The notes beneath the pieces were generated by a model, which worked only from the letters and a program-made list of their open reading frames with translations, made no database searches and was not told where the DNA came from. 64,000 bases of DNA from Leeuwenhoekiella aestuarii. Its GTDB lineage: Bacteria > Bacteroidota > Bacteroidia > Flavobacteriales > Flavobacteriaceae. Shown piece by piece: positions 29,447-38,694 of this stretch (within the stretch, counting starts at the first letter, position 1; every line of letters begins with the position of its first letter). The position numbers and the translations under genes are program-made. The stretch is taken from assembly GCF_004104055.1 (NCBI RefSeq), contig NZ_QOVJ01000006.1:62001-126000 (forward strand), in the 5' to 3' direction.

Positions 29447-30460
29447 TTAAGTCAAAATGTTAGACCACTGCTCCTTAACGGTATTCCAGTCATAGCGCTT
29501 AGCATACTCTTGAGCGTTTTGCGCTATATTCTGAGCTTTTTCTTTGTTATCAACTAAAGATATTATTGCTTTTACAAATTCATCACGATCCCCATCAGCG
29601 ACCAATAAACCAGTTTCTTTATTCTTGATTATATAGGGGACTCCTCCTACTCTTGTACTAACTACAGGCAGACCTAAAGCCATAGCTTCTAAAAGGCTTA
29701 CTGGTGTATTATCAATATGAGTAGTATTTATAAAAATAGCATAATCTGCAGCAAGATCTAGCCATTCTGTTTTTTCCTGTTTCCCTGTAAAAGTCACAGG
29801 CAAACCTTTTTTAAGCGCATACATTTTACAAGCTTCTAAACTACCATCTTTATCAGGGCCTACCATACACAAATGAGCGTCTGGATAGTAATCACGTAAT
29901 TTTTCTAAAACTTCAAGAGCTAACATTGGATTGTAAATTGCTGCAAAAGAACGTACCCATAATAATTTAGGTTGAATATCTTTTCGAAATTTAAATCTAT
30001 AATCAGTAAGATCTAACATATTAGGAATAACCTCAATACCTGTGTAACCTGTATTCTCAAAGTGATGGGCTAAATATGCTGAAGGAGCAACTAACCTATA
30101 GGCATTTTTAAATAAAAAATCTGAAGCTTTTTGACTTCTTTTTAAGCGTTTTGGTAAGTTACCACCATGTAATATGGGGATATAGTTTAACCGAAATAAA
30201 TTACATATTCGAGCTGCAGCATAAGCAAACCAAAAATTCTGAGTGCTATACGTATCTATTAGCACATAATCTGTTTGCTTTCTATATCGAAGAATAAGCT
30301 GAACCATATCTAGTAGACGAACTGGCTTCGAGCGTTTAGAACTCGCGTAAAAAACAGTAAATCCTAAAGCTTCTAATTTAGGTCCTAGTGTATCAATACC
30401 TGTTGGAGTAAATCCCTTAATGGCTAATTTGTTTCCGAGGTAGAGTATCGTTTTTTTCAT
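29447..30460 (-). CDS. GT4-family glycosyltransferase
   Basis: 337-residue GT-B enzyme. The C-terminal nucleotide-sugar-binding part shows the E-x7-E-type motif as NTPVSLLEAMALGLPVVSTRVGG and the preceding AADYAIFINTT. The N-terminal acceptor domain is short. The start overlaps the end of the O-antigen ligase/polymerase gene by 44 bp, so the two are translated from one message. It is placed next to the initiating transferase, and could add an early sugar (inference only). Confidence 0.87.
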   Translation of the reverse strand: MKKTILYLGNKLAIKGFTPTGIDTLGPKLEALGFTVFYASSKRSKPVRLLDMVQLILRYRKQTDYVLIDTYSTQNFWFAYAAARICNLFRLNYIPILHGGNLPKRLKRSQKASDFLFKNAYRLVAPSAYLAHHFENTGYTGIEVIPNMLDLTDYRFKFRKDIQPKLLWVRSFAAIYNPMLALEVLEKLRDYYPDAHLCMVGPDKDGSLEACKMYALKKGLPVTFTGKQEKTEWLDLAADYAIFINTTHIDNTPVSLLEAMALGLPVVSTRVGGVPYIIKNKETGLLVADGDRDEFVKAIISLVDNKEKAQNIAQNAQEYAKRYDWNTVKEQWSNILT

Positions 30461-31787
30461 AAACTACATTCAATAAAGCTAAAGCATACAGAAATGCCGG
30501 TGCCGCCACACGCATAGACGAGTGGTTAATGGTCAGAAACCAAAAGCCAAAAAAAGAATAAAACAGGTAGTTTCTTCGGTTTCCAATTCTATAGAACAAA
30601 GGTGTACAAAATAATATCAATAAAGCGATCAATCCAAAAACCCCATGTTCAGAAAGTAGTCTGCTTATTTCATTGTGTGAGGCAGCAAGGATATCTAATT
30701 TTTCTTCTCGGTATTCTTTGGTTTTACCCACTCCAATCCCCATTATGGGGTTATTTATAAAAAAGGTAAGTTCAGAAGTAATAAGTTCTTGTCTTCCGGT
30801 TGAAAGGTCTTCTTTAATACGACCTGCTGCATCTTTATTGGCATACCTCAAATCAATAAGTCCCATTGTTCTTACTGATGTAATCAACCATGTTATGGCT
30901 ATTGCACTTCCTAAAATCACCATATAAAATGAAATGGAGTTTCGTTTTCTAGAGGAAACTCCCTGAAAGTACATCACCATAAAGGCTATACTGATTAAAG
31001 CAGCGGTAAACATTCCTCCTCTGGAAAAGGTTATAATTCCCCGATAGGTTAAAAACATCAGTAGCCCTATATTTAAAAAAAAAATCAGCTTATTCTTCCC
31101 ATTGACAAAAATCTGTATAACCAAAGCGAACATTCCGATTCCAAGGGCAGTAGCCACTTGATTGGGTCCATAACCTCCAGATAGTGCAAAATTAGATTGT
31201 GTACCGTTAAGCACATCACGGGTGTCTGGCGTAAAAAAGAAAAGATAAACTCCCATTGCAATCACAGGCATCAATAAACACCAAACTATATTATGAAGTT
31301 GCTGGCGCGTTATACGTCGATCAAAACAATATAATGCTGCTATTCCCAGACAAAAAGGTCCACTTAAATTGAAAATCACAGCTTTTCGCACATTGGTGTC
31401 GAAATTGAGTGTCTCGGCTGCGTAAATCACTCCCGGAATAAGTAAGAGTAAATACAACCAATACGGAGCTGATCTACGGGAGGTTCCGCTGAAAAACAAT
31501 CCCAACAGAATAAAACAAATTACCGAATATTTACCGGCCTCCCAGGGAATCAAACTTCCGCCGGTCATCCTAAAAAACACTTCTCCTGCGGTCATGTAAG
31601 CCGCTGCATATAAGACCTGATTTTGCTTATTGCCACTTTGAAAAACCCACAACGTAAAGAAAACTATAGAACCTAAAAAATATATTAAGCCGAAAAATCG
31701 AAACAAATAGATCACAAAACCTATCGCAATGTGAAGTGCGATAAATTGCAAGTATCTTTTATTATAGTTCTTAAATAATTTCAGCAT
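30417..31787 (-). CDS. O-antigen ligase / polymerase family membrane protein (Wzy/WaaL-like)
   Basis: 456 residues with 11-12 hydrophobic segments and one larger periplasmic loop. The loop is followed by NPIMGIGVGKTKEYREE and AASHNEISRLLSEHGVFGL, the H-x-E type stretch of the Wzy_C/O-antigen ligase family (PF04932-type). It either polymerises repeat units (Wzy) or ligates glycan to a lipid A core or protein (WaaL/PglL). Sequence alone does not separate these. No Wzx flippase is in the window, so its pairing with the ABC exporter is notable. Confidence 0.85.
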   Translation of the reverse strand: MLKLFKNYNKRYLQFIALHIAIGFVIYLFRFFGLIYFLGSIVFFTLWVFQSGNKQNQVLYAAAYMTAGEVFFRMTGGSLIPWEAGKYSVICFILLGLFFSGTSRRSAPYWLYLLLLIPGVIYAAETLNFDTNVRKAVIFNLSGPFCLGIAALYCFDRRITRQQLHNIVWCLLMPVIAMGVYLFFFTPDTRDVLNGTQSNFALSGGYGPNQVATALGIGMFALVIQIFVNGKNKLIFFLNIGLLMFLTYRGIITFSRGGMFTAALISIAFMVMYFQGVSSRKRNSISFYMVILGSAIAITWLITSVRTMGLIDLRYANKDAAGRIKEDLSTGRQELITSELTFFINNPIMGIGVGKTKEYREEKLDILAASHNEISRLLSEHGVFGLIALLILFCTPLFYRIGNRRNYLFYSFFGFWFLTINHSSMRVAAPAFLYALALLNVVYEKNDTLPRKQISH

Positions 31788-32841
31788 ACAAGGTTATTAC
31801 GTGCTCAATAATTTCAGACTCCCCAAATTCACAAAGAACCTTTTCTCTAAAGCCTGCTGCATTAGCCCTGAATTCACTATCTGCAGAACTAGATTTCAAA
31901 ACAGCTTCTGCAAGAGCCTCTTTATCTCTAGGAGGAATGATTTTGCCATAATGCCCTAATACTACTTTGCACTGCCCCACGTCAGTTGCTACTGCATCAA
32001 GACCTGCCTGACCGTACTCCAAAAGGGCCAAAGGTAAACCTTCAGAATCTGAAGATAGAACGCCTACATCAAAATGCGGTAAAATGGCAGACATTTTTAA
32101 GTGTGTTCCGTAATAAAAAACGCTTTTCGTGAAAGGTTCGGCTTTCATCCGCTCAAAAAGTGAATCAGCATAAAAACGATCTGCTGCCTGCCCAAAAAGG
32201 TGCAAGGTAAAAGCGGCGTCCTGTTCTAAAACCCATTTAAAAGCATCCAGCAGCAACTGGTGGTTTTTTTGTGGCCGTAAATTGGCAACACAAACAATGC
32301 GTTTACCTTTGGCTCCAAAAACTTCAAAATCTGAATCCATGGGTAAAGCTTCCGCAATAAAATTTTTAATGTAGAAGGCATTCTCAACCTTCAATTTTTC
32401 TATAGACCAATGAGCGAGTTTTTCATTGACTGCAAAAACAGCATCAAAAAAGACACTTAGCATTCTTAATGAGGTTGCTTTTCGCTCTGCCAGAAATTCA
32501 CTTTTCCCGTAATGATCGTGCCATATTAATTTCAGACCGGGTGTAACCAGCTTGACCAAAACACTTACAAAACAGCTGCTTCCATGCGCCTGAATGACAT
32601 CAATATTGTGTTTCTTGATAAATTGCTGCAGTCGAAATACCGCTGCAAAATCCAGTCGACGCTTTCGCTCCAAATACAAATAAGGAATTTCCGGATCGAT
32701 CAATGCTTTTAAAGCACCTTCCTTTCGCGTGACGCAAAAGGCAGAAACTGCTATACGCTTATGCAAGGCATTTGCATAATTCACGGCCATACGTTCGGCG
32801 CCACCAATTTCTAAACTATCTATAAGTTGCAAGACGCGCAC
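31771..32841 (-). CDS. GT4-family glycosyltransferase
   Basis: 356 residues with a GTG start. The N-terminus RVLQLIDSLEIGGAERMAVN is the standard GT4 opening with the acceptor loop GGAER. The donor domain has RIVCVANLRPQKNHQLLLDA and SDSEGLPLALLEYGQAG, where the first Glu of E-x7-E and its partner are present. It overlaps the ligase/polymerase gene by 17 bp. The sugar is unknown. Confidence 0.9.
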   Translation of the reverse strand: MRVLQLIDSLEIGGAERMAVNYANALHKRIAVSAFCVTRKEGALKALIDPEIPYLYLERKRRLDFAAVFRLQQFIKKHNIDVIQAHGSSCFVSVLVKLVTPGLKLIWHDHYGKSEFLAERKATSLRMLSVFFDAVFAVNEKLAHWSIEKLKVENAFYIKNFIAEALPMDSDFEVFGAKGKRIVCVANLRPQKNHQLLLDAFKWVLEQDAAFTLHLFGQAADRFYADSLFERMKAEPFTKSVFYYGTHLKMSAILPHFDVGVLSSDSEGLPLALLEYGQAGLDAVATDVGQCKVVLGHYGKIIPPRDKEALAEAVLKSSSADSEFRANAAGFREKVLCEFGESEIIEHVITLYAEII

Positions 32842-32842
32842 G

Positions 32843-33955
32843 CTATAAAAGGTTTTCTATTTCAGAATTAAAGCGTTCTAAAGTATAGTTTCTGGACCAA
32901 ATTGACGCTTCTGCAGCCATAGTTTTAAGCTTAGTTTTATCAACCAAATGCTCCTGAAGTTTTTTGACATCGCTATCTAAGTCCATTTGTAAAAGCACTC
33001 CGCGTTTTCCGAAATCCAGCATCCACAGCACACATGAAACCGGAGTAGCGATAGGAATCACACCCCACCACATGGCTTCAGCCACCACTTTTGGCCAGCC
33101 TTCACTTTTTGACGGAAGCATCAAAAAATGACTCTTTTTGTAGGCTTCTTTTACGGCTTCCGCAGGCTGATTCCCGTGCAAAAATAACTGGTGCTCCACA
33201 TTCAATTCCTTTGCAACTTTATTCAAATGTTTGCGTTCCGGGCCTTCCCCATACACGTGCAATTCTGAAGGAAAGCCTTGTTCAATCAATTCGGCTACCA
33301 ATTCTAAAGCATAAACCGGTTGCTTACCGGGTGAAAGGCTGCCTACAAAAAGAAAACGCAAGGGTAAATCGTACTTGCGCCTGGGTATTTCCATTTTATC
33401 CTTTTCAGTATACGTAGCCGTAAAAAAAGCTTTGACATTAGCGCTTTGCTTCGGCCAGTCGCCATAGACGATTACCTGCATATTTTTGGTCAAGAAGGTA
33501 TTGCTTAGTATCCATTTTTGAAAGCGATAGCTCCTGGGCTGTTTCACCCCGGGTTTCCAGTTGCCGGCATATTTTGCAGTTTTGGATTTATGCGGAAAAA
33601 AAATCTGAACCAATGCACCTAGTAAGCCCACGTTTCCGGGACAACGGAGATGAATATGATCTGCCTCTTGCATCGTTCTGTAAATAATCTTTAAAACTGA
33701 AGGAAGCAGCCTCAGCGTTTTGAAAACAGATTTTAAGCCCAGGATATCAAAATCCGGTACCGCTTTGAATTCAAGGTTTTTCGCTTTATAAGGCAAGTCA
33801 ATTGCACCCGGTTTTTCTGAACTAAAAGTACCCACAACCAAAACCTCATCGACGTGCTGAAACCAAAGATTCATCTCCCGCACATAAGGCGCATAGGAAT
33901 AATATTCGCCGCTTTTTTTGAAATGCTTAATATGGGTGATAACTGCAAACTTCAC
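32843..33955 (-). CDS. GT4-family glycosyltransferase
   Basis: 370 residues with a GTG start. The donor-binding half shows LRFLFVGSLSPGKQPVYALE and SKSEGWPKVVAEAMWWG with both Glu of E-x7-E. The N-terminal half is less typical and lacks a clear GG loop; HLRCPGNVGLL marks the mid part. It sits between two other transferases, with gaps of 1 bp and an overlap of 4 bp, so it is part of one transcript. Confidence 0.88.
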   Translation of the reverse strand: MKFAVITHIKHFKKSGEYYSYAPYVREMNLWFQHVDEVLVVGTFSSEKPGAIDLPYKAKNLEFKAVPDFDILGLKSVFKTLRLLPSVLKIIYRTMQEADHIHLRCPGNVGLLGALVQIFFPHKSKTAKYAGNWKPGVKQPRSYRFQKWILSNTFLTKNMQVIVYGDWPKQSANVKAFFTATYTEKDKMEIPRRKYDLPLRFLFVGSLSPGKQPVYALELVAELIEQGFPSELHVYGEGPERKHLNKVAKELNVEHQLFLHGNQPAEAVKEAYKKSHFLMLPSKSEGWPKVVAEAMWWGVIPIATPVSCVLWMLDFGKRGVLLQMDLDSDVKKLQEHLVDKTKLKTMAAEASIWSRNYTLERFNSEIENLL

Positions 33956-34947
33956 CTGCGTTTAGGCTTATTAAATAATAAACTCCACCAACCTGCCACT
34001 CTTCCTGCAGCTTCTTTAAATGCCCCTTTTTTATCTTCCGCAGTAATAACGTTGCTAAACCGAATCATGGTTAGCACCAATGCTGTTGCGTTCCATTTGA
34101 ATCGAGCCTTTAAATTCGGACTGGGGTATTTTACGCGCCACACGTACCAACCGTTGCGGATGACCATTTTGCCGTATTTAAAGAGATCTGGTCTTCCCGC
34201 CGGATTGTGATGGTGTTCAAGTCTGGCTTTTGTATTAATCCATAATGATTCCAATTTAGAAGCCCGTAAACTGAAATCGGCATCTTCATATAAACTATAC
34301 CCTTCAAAATAGTTTGAAAAATTTAGATGTTTAAATAAGCTAGTTTTATATGCAGCTACACCTCCCATAAGTTGTTCTACGGGATAAATTTTTCCGCTGG
34401 GAGGTAAAAAGCTAATAGATCGTCCGTGTCCAAAATCAGGCATAAAACCCGGTGCAGCATCAGGCTCTAATCCAAATAACGCACGCAATTGAAACCGACT
34501 CCCCTCTTTACGTTGATACCCATCAAAAACAAACCAATCTTTCCTTGGCTCATTTTGATCGAATTCCCAAGCTACTTCATTGGTAATATAACCACCAACC
34601 CCAACAGCATTGGGTTTTTCATGAAAAGTTCGAAGAATTTGCTCAAAATAATCGGGTTCTAAAATGACATCATCATCTAAAAAACATACAATTTCAGACT
34701 GAGGATTTAATTTTTCAATACCAAAATTCCGCTGACGCGTAAGTCCGCGATCCTGCTCTTCAACTTTAAAATACTTAAGCTTAGGAATTGCCTTTTGATT
34801 AAGAACTTCGGCTGTTTGATCATCTAAAGAAGCATCAATAACCAAAATCTCATCCGGATAAAGCCTTTGCTTTTCTACTGATTTTAAAAGTGTCACCAAC
34901 GCTTGTGGACGCTGATACGTACAAATGATTAAGGAAAAACTACGCAT
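33952..34947 (-). CDS. GT2-family glycosyltransferase
   Basis: 331-residue GT-A enzyme. SLIICTYQRPQALVTLLKSV opens the fold, EIVCFLDDDVILEPDYFEQI gives the metal-binding DDD, and YEDADFSLRASKL gives the ED base motif. GRSISFLPPSGKIYPVEQLMG resembles rhamnosyl- or galactosyl-transferase-type GT2 loops, but the donor sugar is not certain. The C-terminus has basic residues and no TM. It overlaps the next gene by 4 bp. Confidence 0.9.
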   Translation of the reverse strand: MRSFSLIICTYQRPQALVTLLKSVEKQRLYPDEILVIDASLDDQTAEVLNQKAIPKLKYFKVEEQDRGLTRQRNFGIEKLNPQSEIVCFLDDDVILEPDYFEQILRTFHEKPNAVGVGGYITNEVAWEFDQNEPRKDWFVFDGYQRKEGSRFQLRALFGLEPDAAPGFMPDFGHGRSISFLPPSGKIYPVEQLMGGVAAYKTSLFKHLNFSNYFEGYSLYEDADFSLRASKLESLWINTKARLEHHHNPAGRPDLFKYGKMVIRNGWYVWRVKYPSPNLKARFKWNATALVLTMIRFSNVITAEDKKGAFKEAAGRVAGWWSLLFNKPKRR

Positions 34948-34958
34948 AAAGTACAGGC

Positions 34959-36467
34959 TTATTTATAACGTTCACCAAGTGCGATCAAGCGTTGGGCATA
35001 CCATTTTGAAAGTCTATATTGCCTCAACTTCTTTGGAATATGAAGCAACCGCTTCAACACCAAATACGACTTACCGCGCACCAAATTCAATATAAAATGC
35101 TTGTATTTATATTCTTTTTGCTGACTGGGAGTGAAATGCTTTAGGGTGTAATACATAATAGTCGGGCTTGGCACTGGTTGTAACGCTCCTACAGGAGCAT
35201 CTAGTTCCCAAGGTTTGGATGTTGGCTCCTCTTGTCCCCAAAACCGATAGCCTCCGGCTGGTGGCTTTAAGTGCAAATTAACGGAAAACGGATTATACAA
35301 CACTATTGCTCCAGCTTTTAAAAGTCGTAATCCAAAGTCACTATCTTCCCCATAGCCGCCATCAAAATTAACATCATTCCCAATCAACTTCCGTACAAAG
35401 CTCATACGCACACAACTATTAGCATTGCTAAACTGATGGGCTACTCCAGACTTTTGTGTGCCAATTGGGTTACTTCTCAAGTAAGCTTCTAAATCGTTCA
35501 AATCATTGGTATAATGCTTTGCTCTAACATCCCTCCCATTACAAGCATCTGCTTTATAGGTTTCTAAAAAACGAATATGATTTTCAATAAAATTTGAAGG
35601 TATTCGTATATCATCATCTCCAAAAATGATATAATCACCTTTACATTTCATTATAGCCTCATTACGCGCACGGCAACTGCCGGAGGTCTCCTGCCAGATC
35701 AATTGAAACCTATAAGGTAAATCCAATTCATAAACAGTAGCGTCTCTATTTGCAACCGGAGTTGCATCTACAACGATAACCTCTAAAGGTAGTACACTTT
35801 GAGCGGCATAATCCTTTAAAAGCTTAACAGTATATTCCTGCCGAAACATCGTAGGAATAACTACAGAAACCTTAACATCTTGAAAAGATTTTAAGGCTTT
35901 TAAGGGTAAATACTTAGTAGACCGAATCAATCTAACATGCTGCTTTGCTTTAAGCAGATTAATCAATTCCGAAAGCCAAGCGCTTATTGGTTGACGTACT
36001 AACATATACAGACTATGTCCAACCTTAAAATGTTTCCGGTAAAAAATATAGCGCTCTAAAGCACTAATTTCGATAGTGCTTACCACGGACGGAAAAAGTC
36101 CTTTGACATATAGGGGGACTCCACCAGCCTCTCTTAATAACCTATAGCCCAGTTCAATTCCAGAAATCGCCTGGTTTTTAAAGCTTTCATCAAATCCTTT
36201 AAGAAAATCCCATACTTGCTCCCGAATTACAAAATGATCAGGATTCACACGCCAATTAACGCATTGCGTAGTGTTCTCAAAATCATTGATAAACCACCAG
36301 AAGGTTGCGGTTTGATAAACCAATTCAGGAAAGCAATTCTTAAATCCTTGATCATAACTGGAGTGCCATAGATCTCCTGGCCCCTTAGCCAGTTGGTCTA
36401 GCATTTTTAAATCAGGGGTACCCGTGTATAATAAGATTTCTCCTGTATCGGTTATATAGCGAGTCAT
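34959..36467 (-). CDS. GT2-family glycosyltransferase with an extra half-GT2 at the N-terminus
   Basis: 502 residues. A complete GT-A domain begins near residue 200 with KVSVVIPTMFRQEYTVKLL, has the metal site IFGDDDIRIP and the ED-type motif GYGEDSDFGLRLL. The first 190 residues are unusual. The stretch DHFVIREQVWDFLKGFDESF followed by GIELGYRLLREAGG looks like the C-terminal half of another GT2, with no nucleotide-binding first half or DxD before it. So this is one active transferase plus a degenerate, or acceptor-binding, half domain. The start ATG is well supported by its 4-bp overlap with the gene before. Confidence 0.85.
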   Translation of the reverse strand: MTRYITDTGEILLYTGTPDLKMLDQLAKGPGDLWHSSYDQGFKNCFPELVYQTATFWWFINDFENTTQCVNWRVNPDHFVIREQVWDFLKGFDESFKNQAISGIELGYRLLREAGGVPLYVKGLFPSVVSTIEISALERYIFYRKHFKVGHSLYMLVRQPISAWLSELINLLKAKQHVRLIRSTKYLPLKALKSFQDVKVSVVIPTMFRQEYTVKLLKDYAAQSVLPLEVIVVDATPVANRDATVYELDLPYRFQLIWQETSGSCRARNEAIMKCKGDYIIFGDDDIRIPSNFIENHIRFLETYKADACNGRDVRAKHYTNDLNDLEAYLRSNPIGTQKSGVAHQFSNANSCVRMSFVRKLIGNDVNFDGGYGEDSDFGLRLLKAGAIVLYNPFSVNLHLKPPAGGYRFWGQEEPTSKPWELDAPVGALQPVPSPTIMYYTLKHFTPSQQKEYKYKHFILNLVRGKSYLVLKRLLHIPKKLRQYRLSKWYAQRLIALGERYK

Positions 36468-37603
36468 TCGTTTATAACAGTTTTATAAAATGCTAAATTT
36501 TGTTCTACCACAACCGCGGTCGCAAATTTCAATTTCACATGCGCTCGTGCTTTCTTACCCATGCTTGAGCGAAGATTGGAATTTTCTAACAGTTCCTGAA
36601 TGCTATCAGCAAACTGTTGATGTTCTTTTGGATTTACCGTATAGCCAGTCTCTCCATCGATCATCACCTCGTTAGCCCAACCAATATCAGAAGTTACCAA
36701 AGCCTTTTCCATCGCCATGGCTTCTATCCAGGTCATCGGCAGTGCCTCTGCAAAACTGGGCAACACTACAACACTTGCCTTCGCCAATTGGTGCTGAACT
36801 TCAGTATAAGGTAGCACTCCCATAAATTCGACCTGTTTATGAAATTCAGGCTTTAACGCTTCCAAAAAGAGTTCTTGTGTAGATCGACCGGTGAATATAT
36901 CGATCACATCAGTTCCAACTAAAATAAGTTTGGCTTCTTTGTGCGCTGTAAAAACCAAATTGCAAATTTGAGTAAGTTCTAGAACACCTTTTTTTCGGAT
37001 GATAGTCCCAAAGTAAAGTATTCGACCTTCCTCCGGCAGAACTTCAGCCGGCTGAAAAGCCTCCACGTTGATGGAATTGGGGATAACTCCAATTTCTTTT
37101 TCTAAGCCAAAAATTTGTTTAGTGAGCTTTGCTGTAAAAGCACTCACCGCAAGAATATGATCGGCATTTTTAAGCGCTTGGTGTTCAAACCAACGATTTT
37201 TAGTTTTTTGTTTGCGCTGCTCCAAATGACAAAAATAGGCATCGGTCCCATGAAGTCGAATTACCAATGGACATTTAAAACGCATCAAAGCCGTAATTCC
37301 GGTCCAATCCGGCGCTTCAACAATGTCTATGTTCTCAAGAAGAATAAATTTATTGATATACCGCTGTAAAAACTTGCGGTGCAAATACCAGCCGGCAAAG
37401 CTATACTTCCGCTTGGCGATGCTGTGAATTTTGATTCTCTGATCTTCAAACACCCTATCCTCCGCCTGACTATACACAAAAACCGTAACCCGTTCCCCGG
37501 CCTGAACCAGGCTTGATGCCAAATTTTTAATACTGGTCCCTAATCCTCCACTACGGTTTAATTGAGCATGTGGATATTCCGGAGTTAAAAAAGCAATATG
37601 CAT
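36464..37603 (-). CDS. GT4-family glycosyltransferase
   Basis: 379 residues with both GT-B halves typical. HIAFLTPEYPHAQLNRSGGLGTSI carries the N-terminal glycine loop. In the donor half, GRILYFGTIIRKKGVLELTQ and PSFAEALPMTWIEAMAMEKA give E-x7-E. The opening resembles glycogen-synthase-like or sucrose-synthase-like GT4 members more than the GGAER type. It overlaps the next gene by 4 bp and abuts the previous one by a single base. Confidence 0.91.
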   Translation of the reverse strand: MHIAFLTPEYPHAQLNRSGGLGTSIKNLASSLVQAGERVTVFVYSQAEDRVFEDQRIKIHSIAKRKYSFAGWYLHRKFLQRYINKFILLENIDIVEAPDWTGITALMRFKCPLVIRLHGTDAYFCHLEQRKQKTKNRWFEHQALKNADHILAVSAFTAKLTKQIFGLEKEIGVIPNSINVEAFQPAEVLPEEGRILYFGTIIRKKGVLELTQICNLVFTAHKEAKLILVGTDVIDIFTGRSTQELFLEALKPEFHKQVEFMGVLPYTEVQHQLAKASVVVLPSFAEALPMTWIEAMAMEKALVTSDIGWANEVMIDGETGYTVNPKEHQQFADSIQELLENSNLRSSMGKKARAHVKLKFATAVVVEQNLAFYKTVINE

Positions 37604-38694
37604 CAGTCCAGTAGATTTATATGTTCTGCGACCATACGGTCTAGAGAATATTCGTTTTCAATTAAAATCGAAGTATCTTCATTTATTTTGAGATCCCCGG
37701 CTACAATATCAGTTAAAATCAAAGAAAGCTTCATTTTATCTTTAGCTGAAAACAAAAATCCATTCGCACCATCCCTAATAATCTCAGGATTGCCGCCAAC
37801 AGTTGTGGTGATCACAGGAACATTTGCCGATAGACTTTCAAGAATTGAAAGACTGAAGCATTCCATATACGTAGGTTGAATCAGATACTCATAATCGGCT
37901 AGAATCTTCGGAATCTCTGAAGAACTGCCTCTAAATGTTAATAAATGATCAACCGCTTTGTCTATTGCCTGTTGTTTAAGCCCATCTTCCAGCGGACCTT
38001 CACCGTAAACTGTTATGTGTAACTCATTTTGCACCTCAGGCTTTAGCATCGACAAGGCATCGATTAAATCCTGCAAACCTTTCGACTCCCTCAGATGGGA
38101 AACCACGACGAACTGAACTTTACCTTCCAGTTTCTGGTCGTTACTTTTTCTCTTTTTAAAGACTGAAGTATCAATCCCGTTGTAAATCACCCCGGTTTTA
38201 CGGGCCACTACTTTGCCCAGATCCTTTACAATATGCCGGGCCGTATAGCTGCTCACCCCGATAAACCGGTCTGTAGCCTTATGATTTAAATAACCTTTAA
38301 GTCTATTCTTGAGCCGTTTTTTAATAGGAAAACCATTTAAAGGGCGCGGATTATGATCTACTGCGATTACTGTTTTGATCATTCCAGCCTGTTTGGCTTT
38401 TTTATAAAATGGTGTGCAGAGTTCGGTGAAATGCGTAACCAGTGCGGTATATAGCTTGCCCTTTTCTTGAAGGTGTTTTAGAAAAAAAGCTTCAACACTC
38501 AAGTTTCCTTCCGCCGAAAACACATTAACATCCGTATAAAAATCCAACTCGTGTAAATCCGGAAAAAACCAGTCAACGTCATAGCCTTTAGCCTTTACAG
38601 CCCGATCATAGGCTACAAAAAAACGATCCATCCCACCAATACGGTCCGGACGTAAAACATAATTACAAACTACCGCTAGTCTTTTGGTACTCAT
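37603..38694 (-). CDS. GT4-family glycosyltransferase
   Basis: 363 residues. The N-terminal half has the motif RIGGMDRFF, a variant of the GG loop. The donor half shows VQFVVVSHLRESKGLQDLID and PTYMECFSLSILESLSANVP with E-x7-E. GVSSYTARHIVKDLGKVV lies between the halves, as is common in GT4. Compared with the AT-rich genes near 48-53 kb, this stretch is clearly richer in G and C. Confidence 0.91.
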   Translation of the reverse strand: MSTKRLAVVCNYVLRPDRIGGMDRFFVAYDRAVKAKGYDVDWFFPDLHELDFYTDVNVFSAEGNLSVEAFFLKHLQEKGKLYTALVTHFTELCTPFYKKAKQAGMIKTVIAVDHNPRPLNGFPIKKRLKNRLKGYLNHKATDRFIGVSSYTARHIVKDLGKVVARKTGVIYNGIDTSVFKKRKSNDQKLEGKVQFVVVSHLRESKGLQDLIDALSMLKPEVQNELHITVYGEGPLEDGLKQQAIDKAVDHLLTFRGSSSEIPKILADYEYLIQPTYMECFSLSILESLSANVPVITTTVGGNPEIIRDGANGFLFSAKDKMKLSLILTDIVAGDLKINEDTSILIENEYSLDRMVAEHINLLD

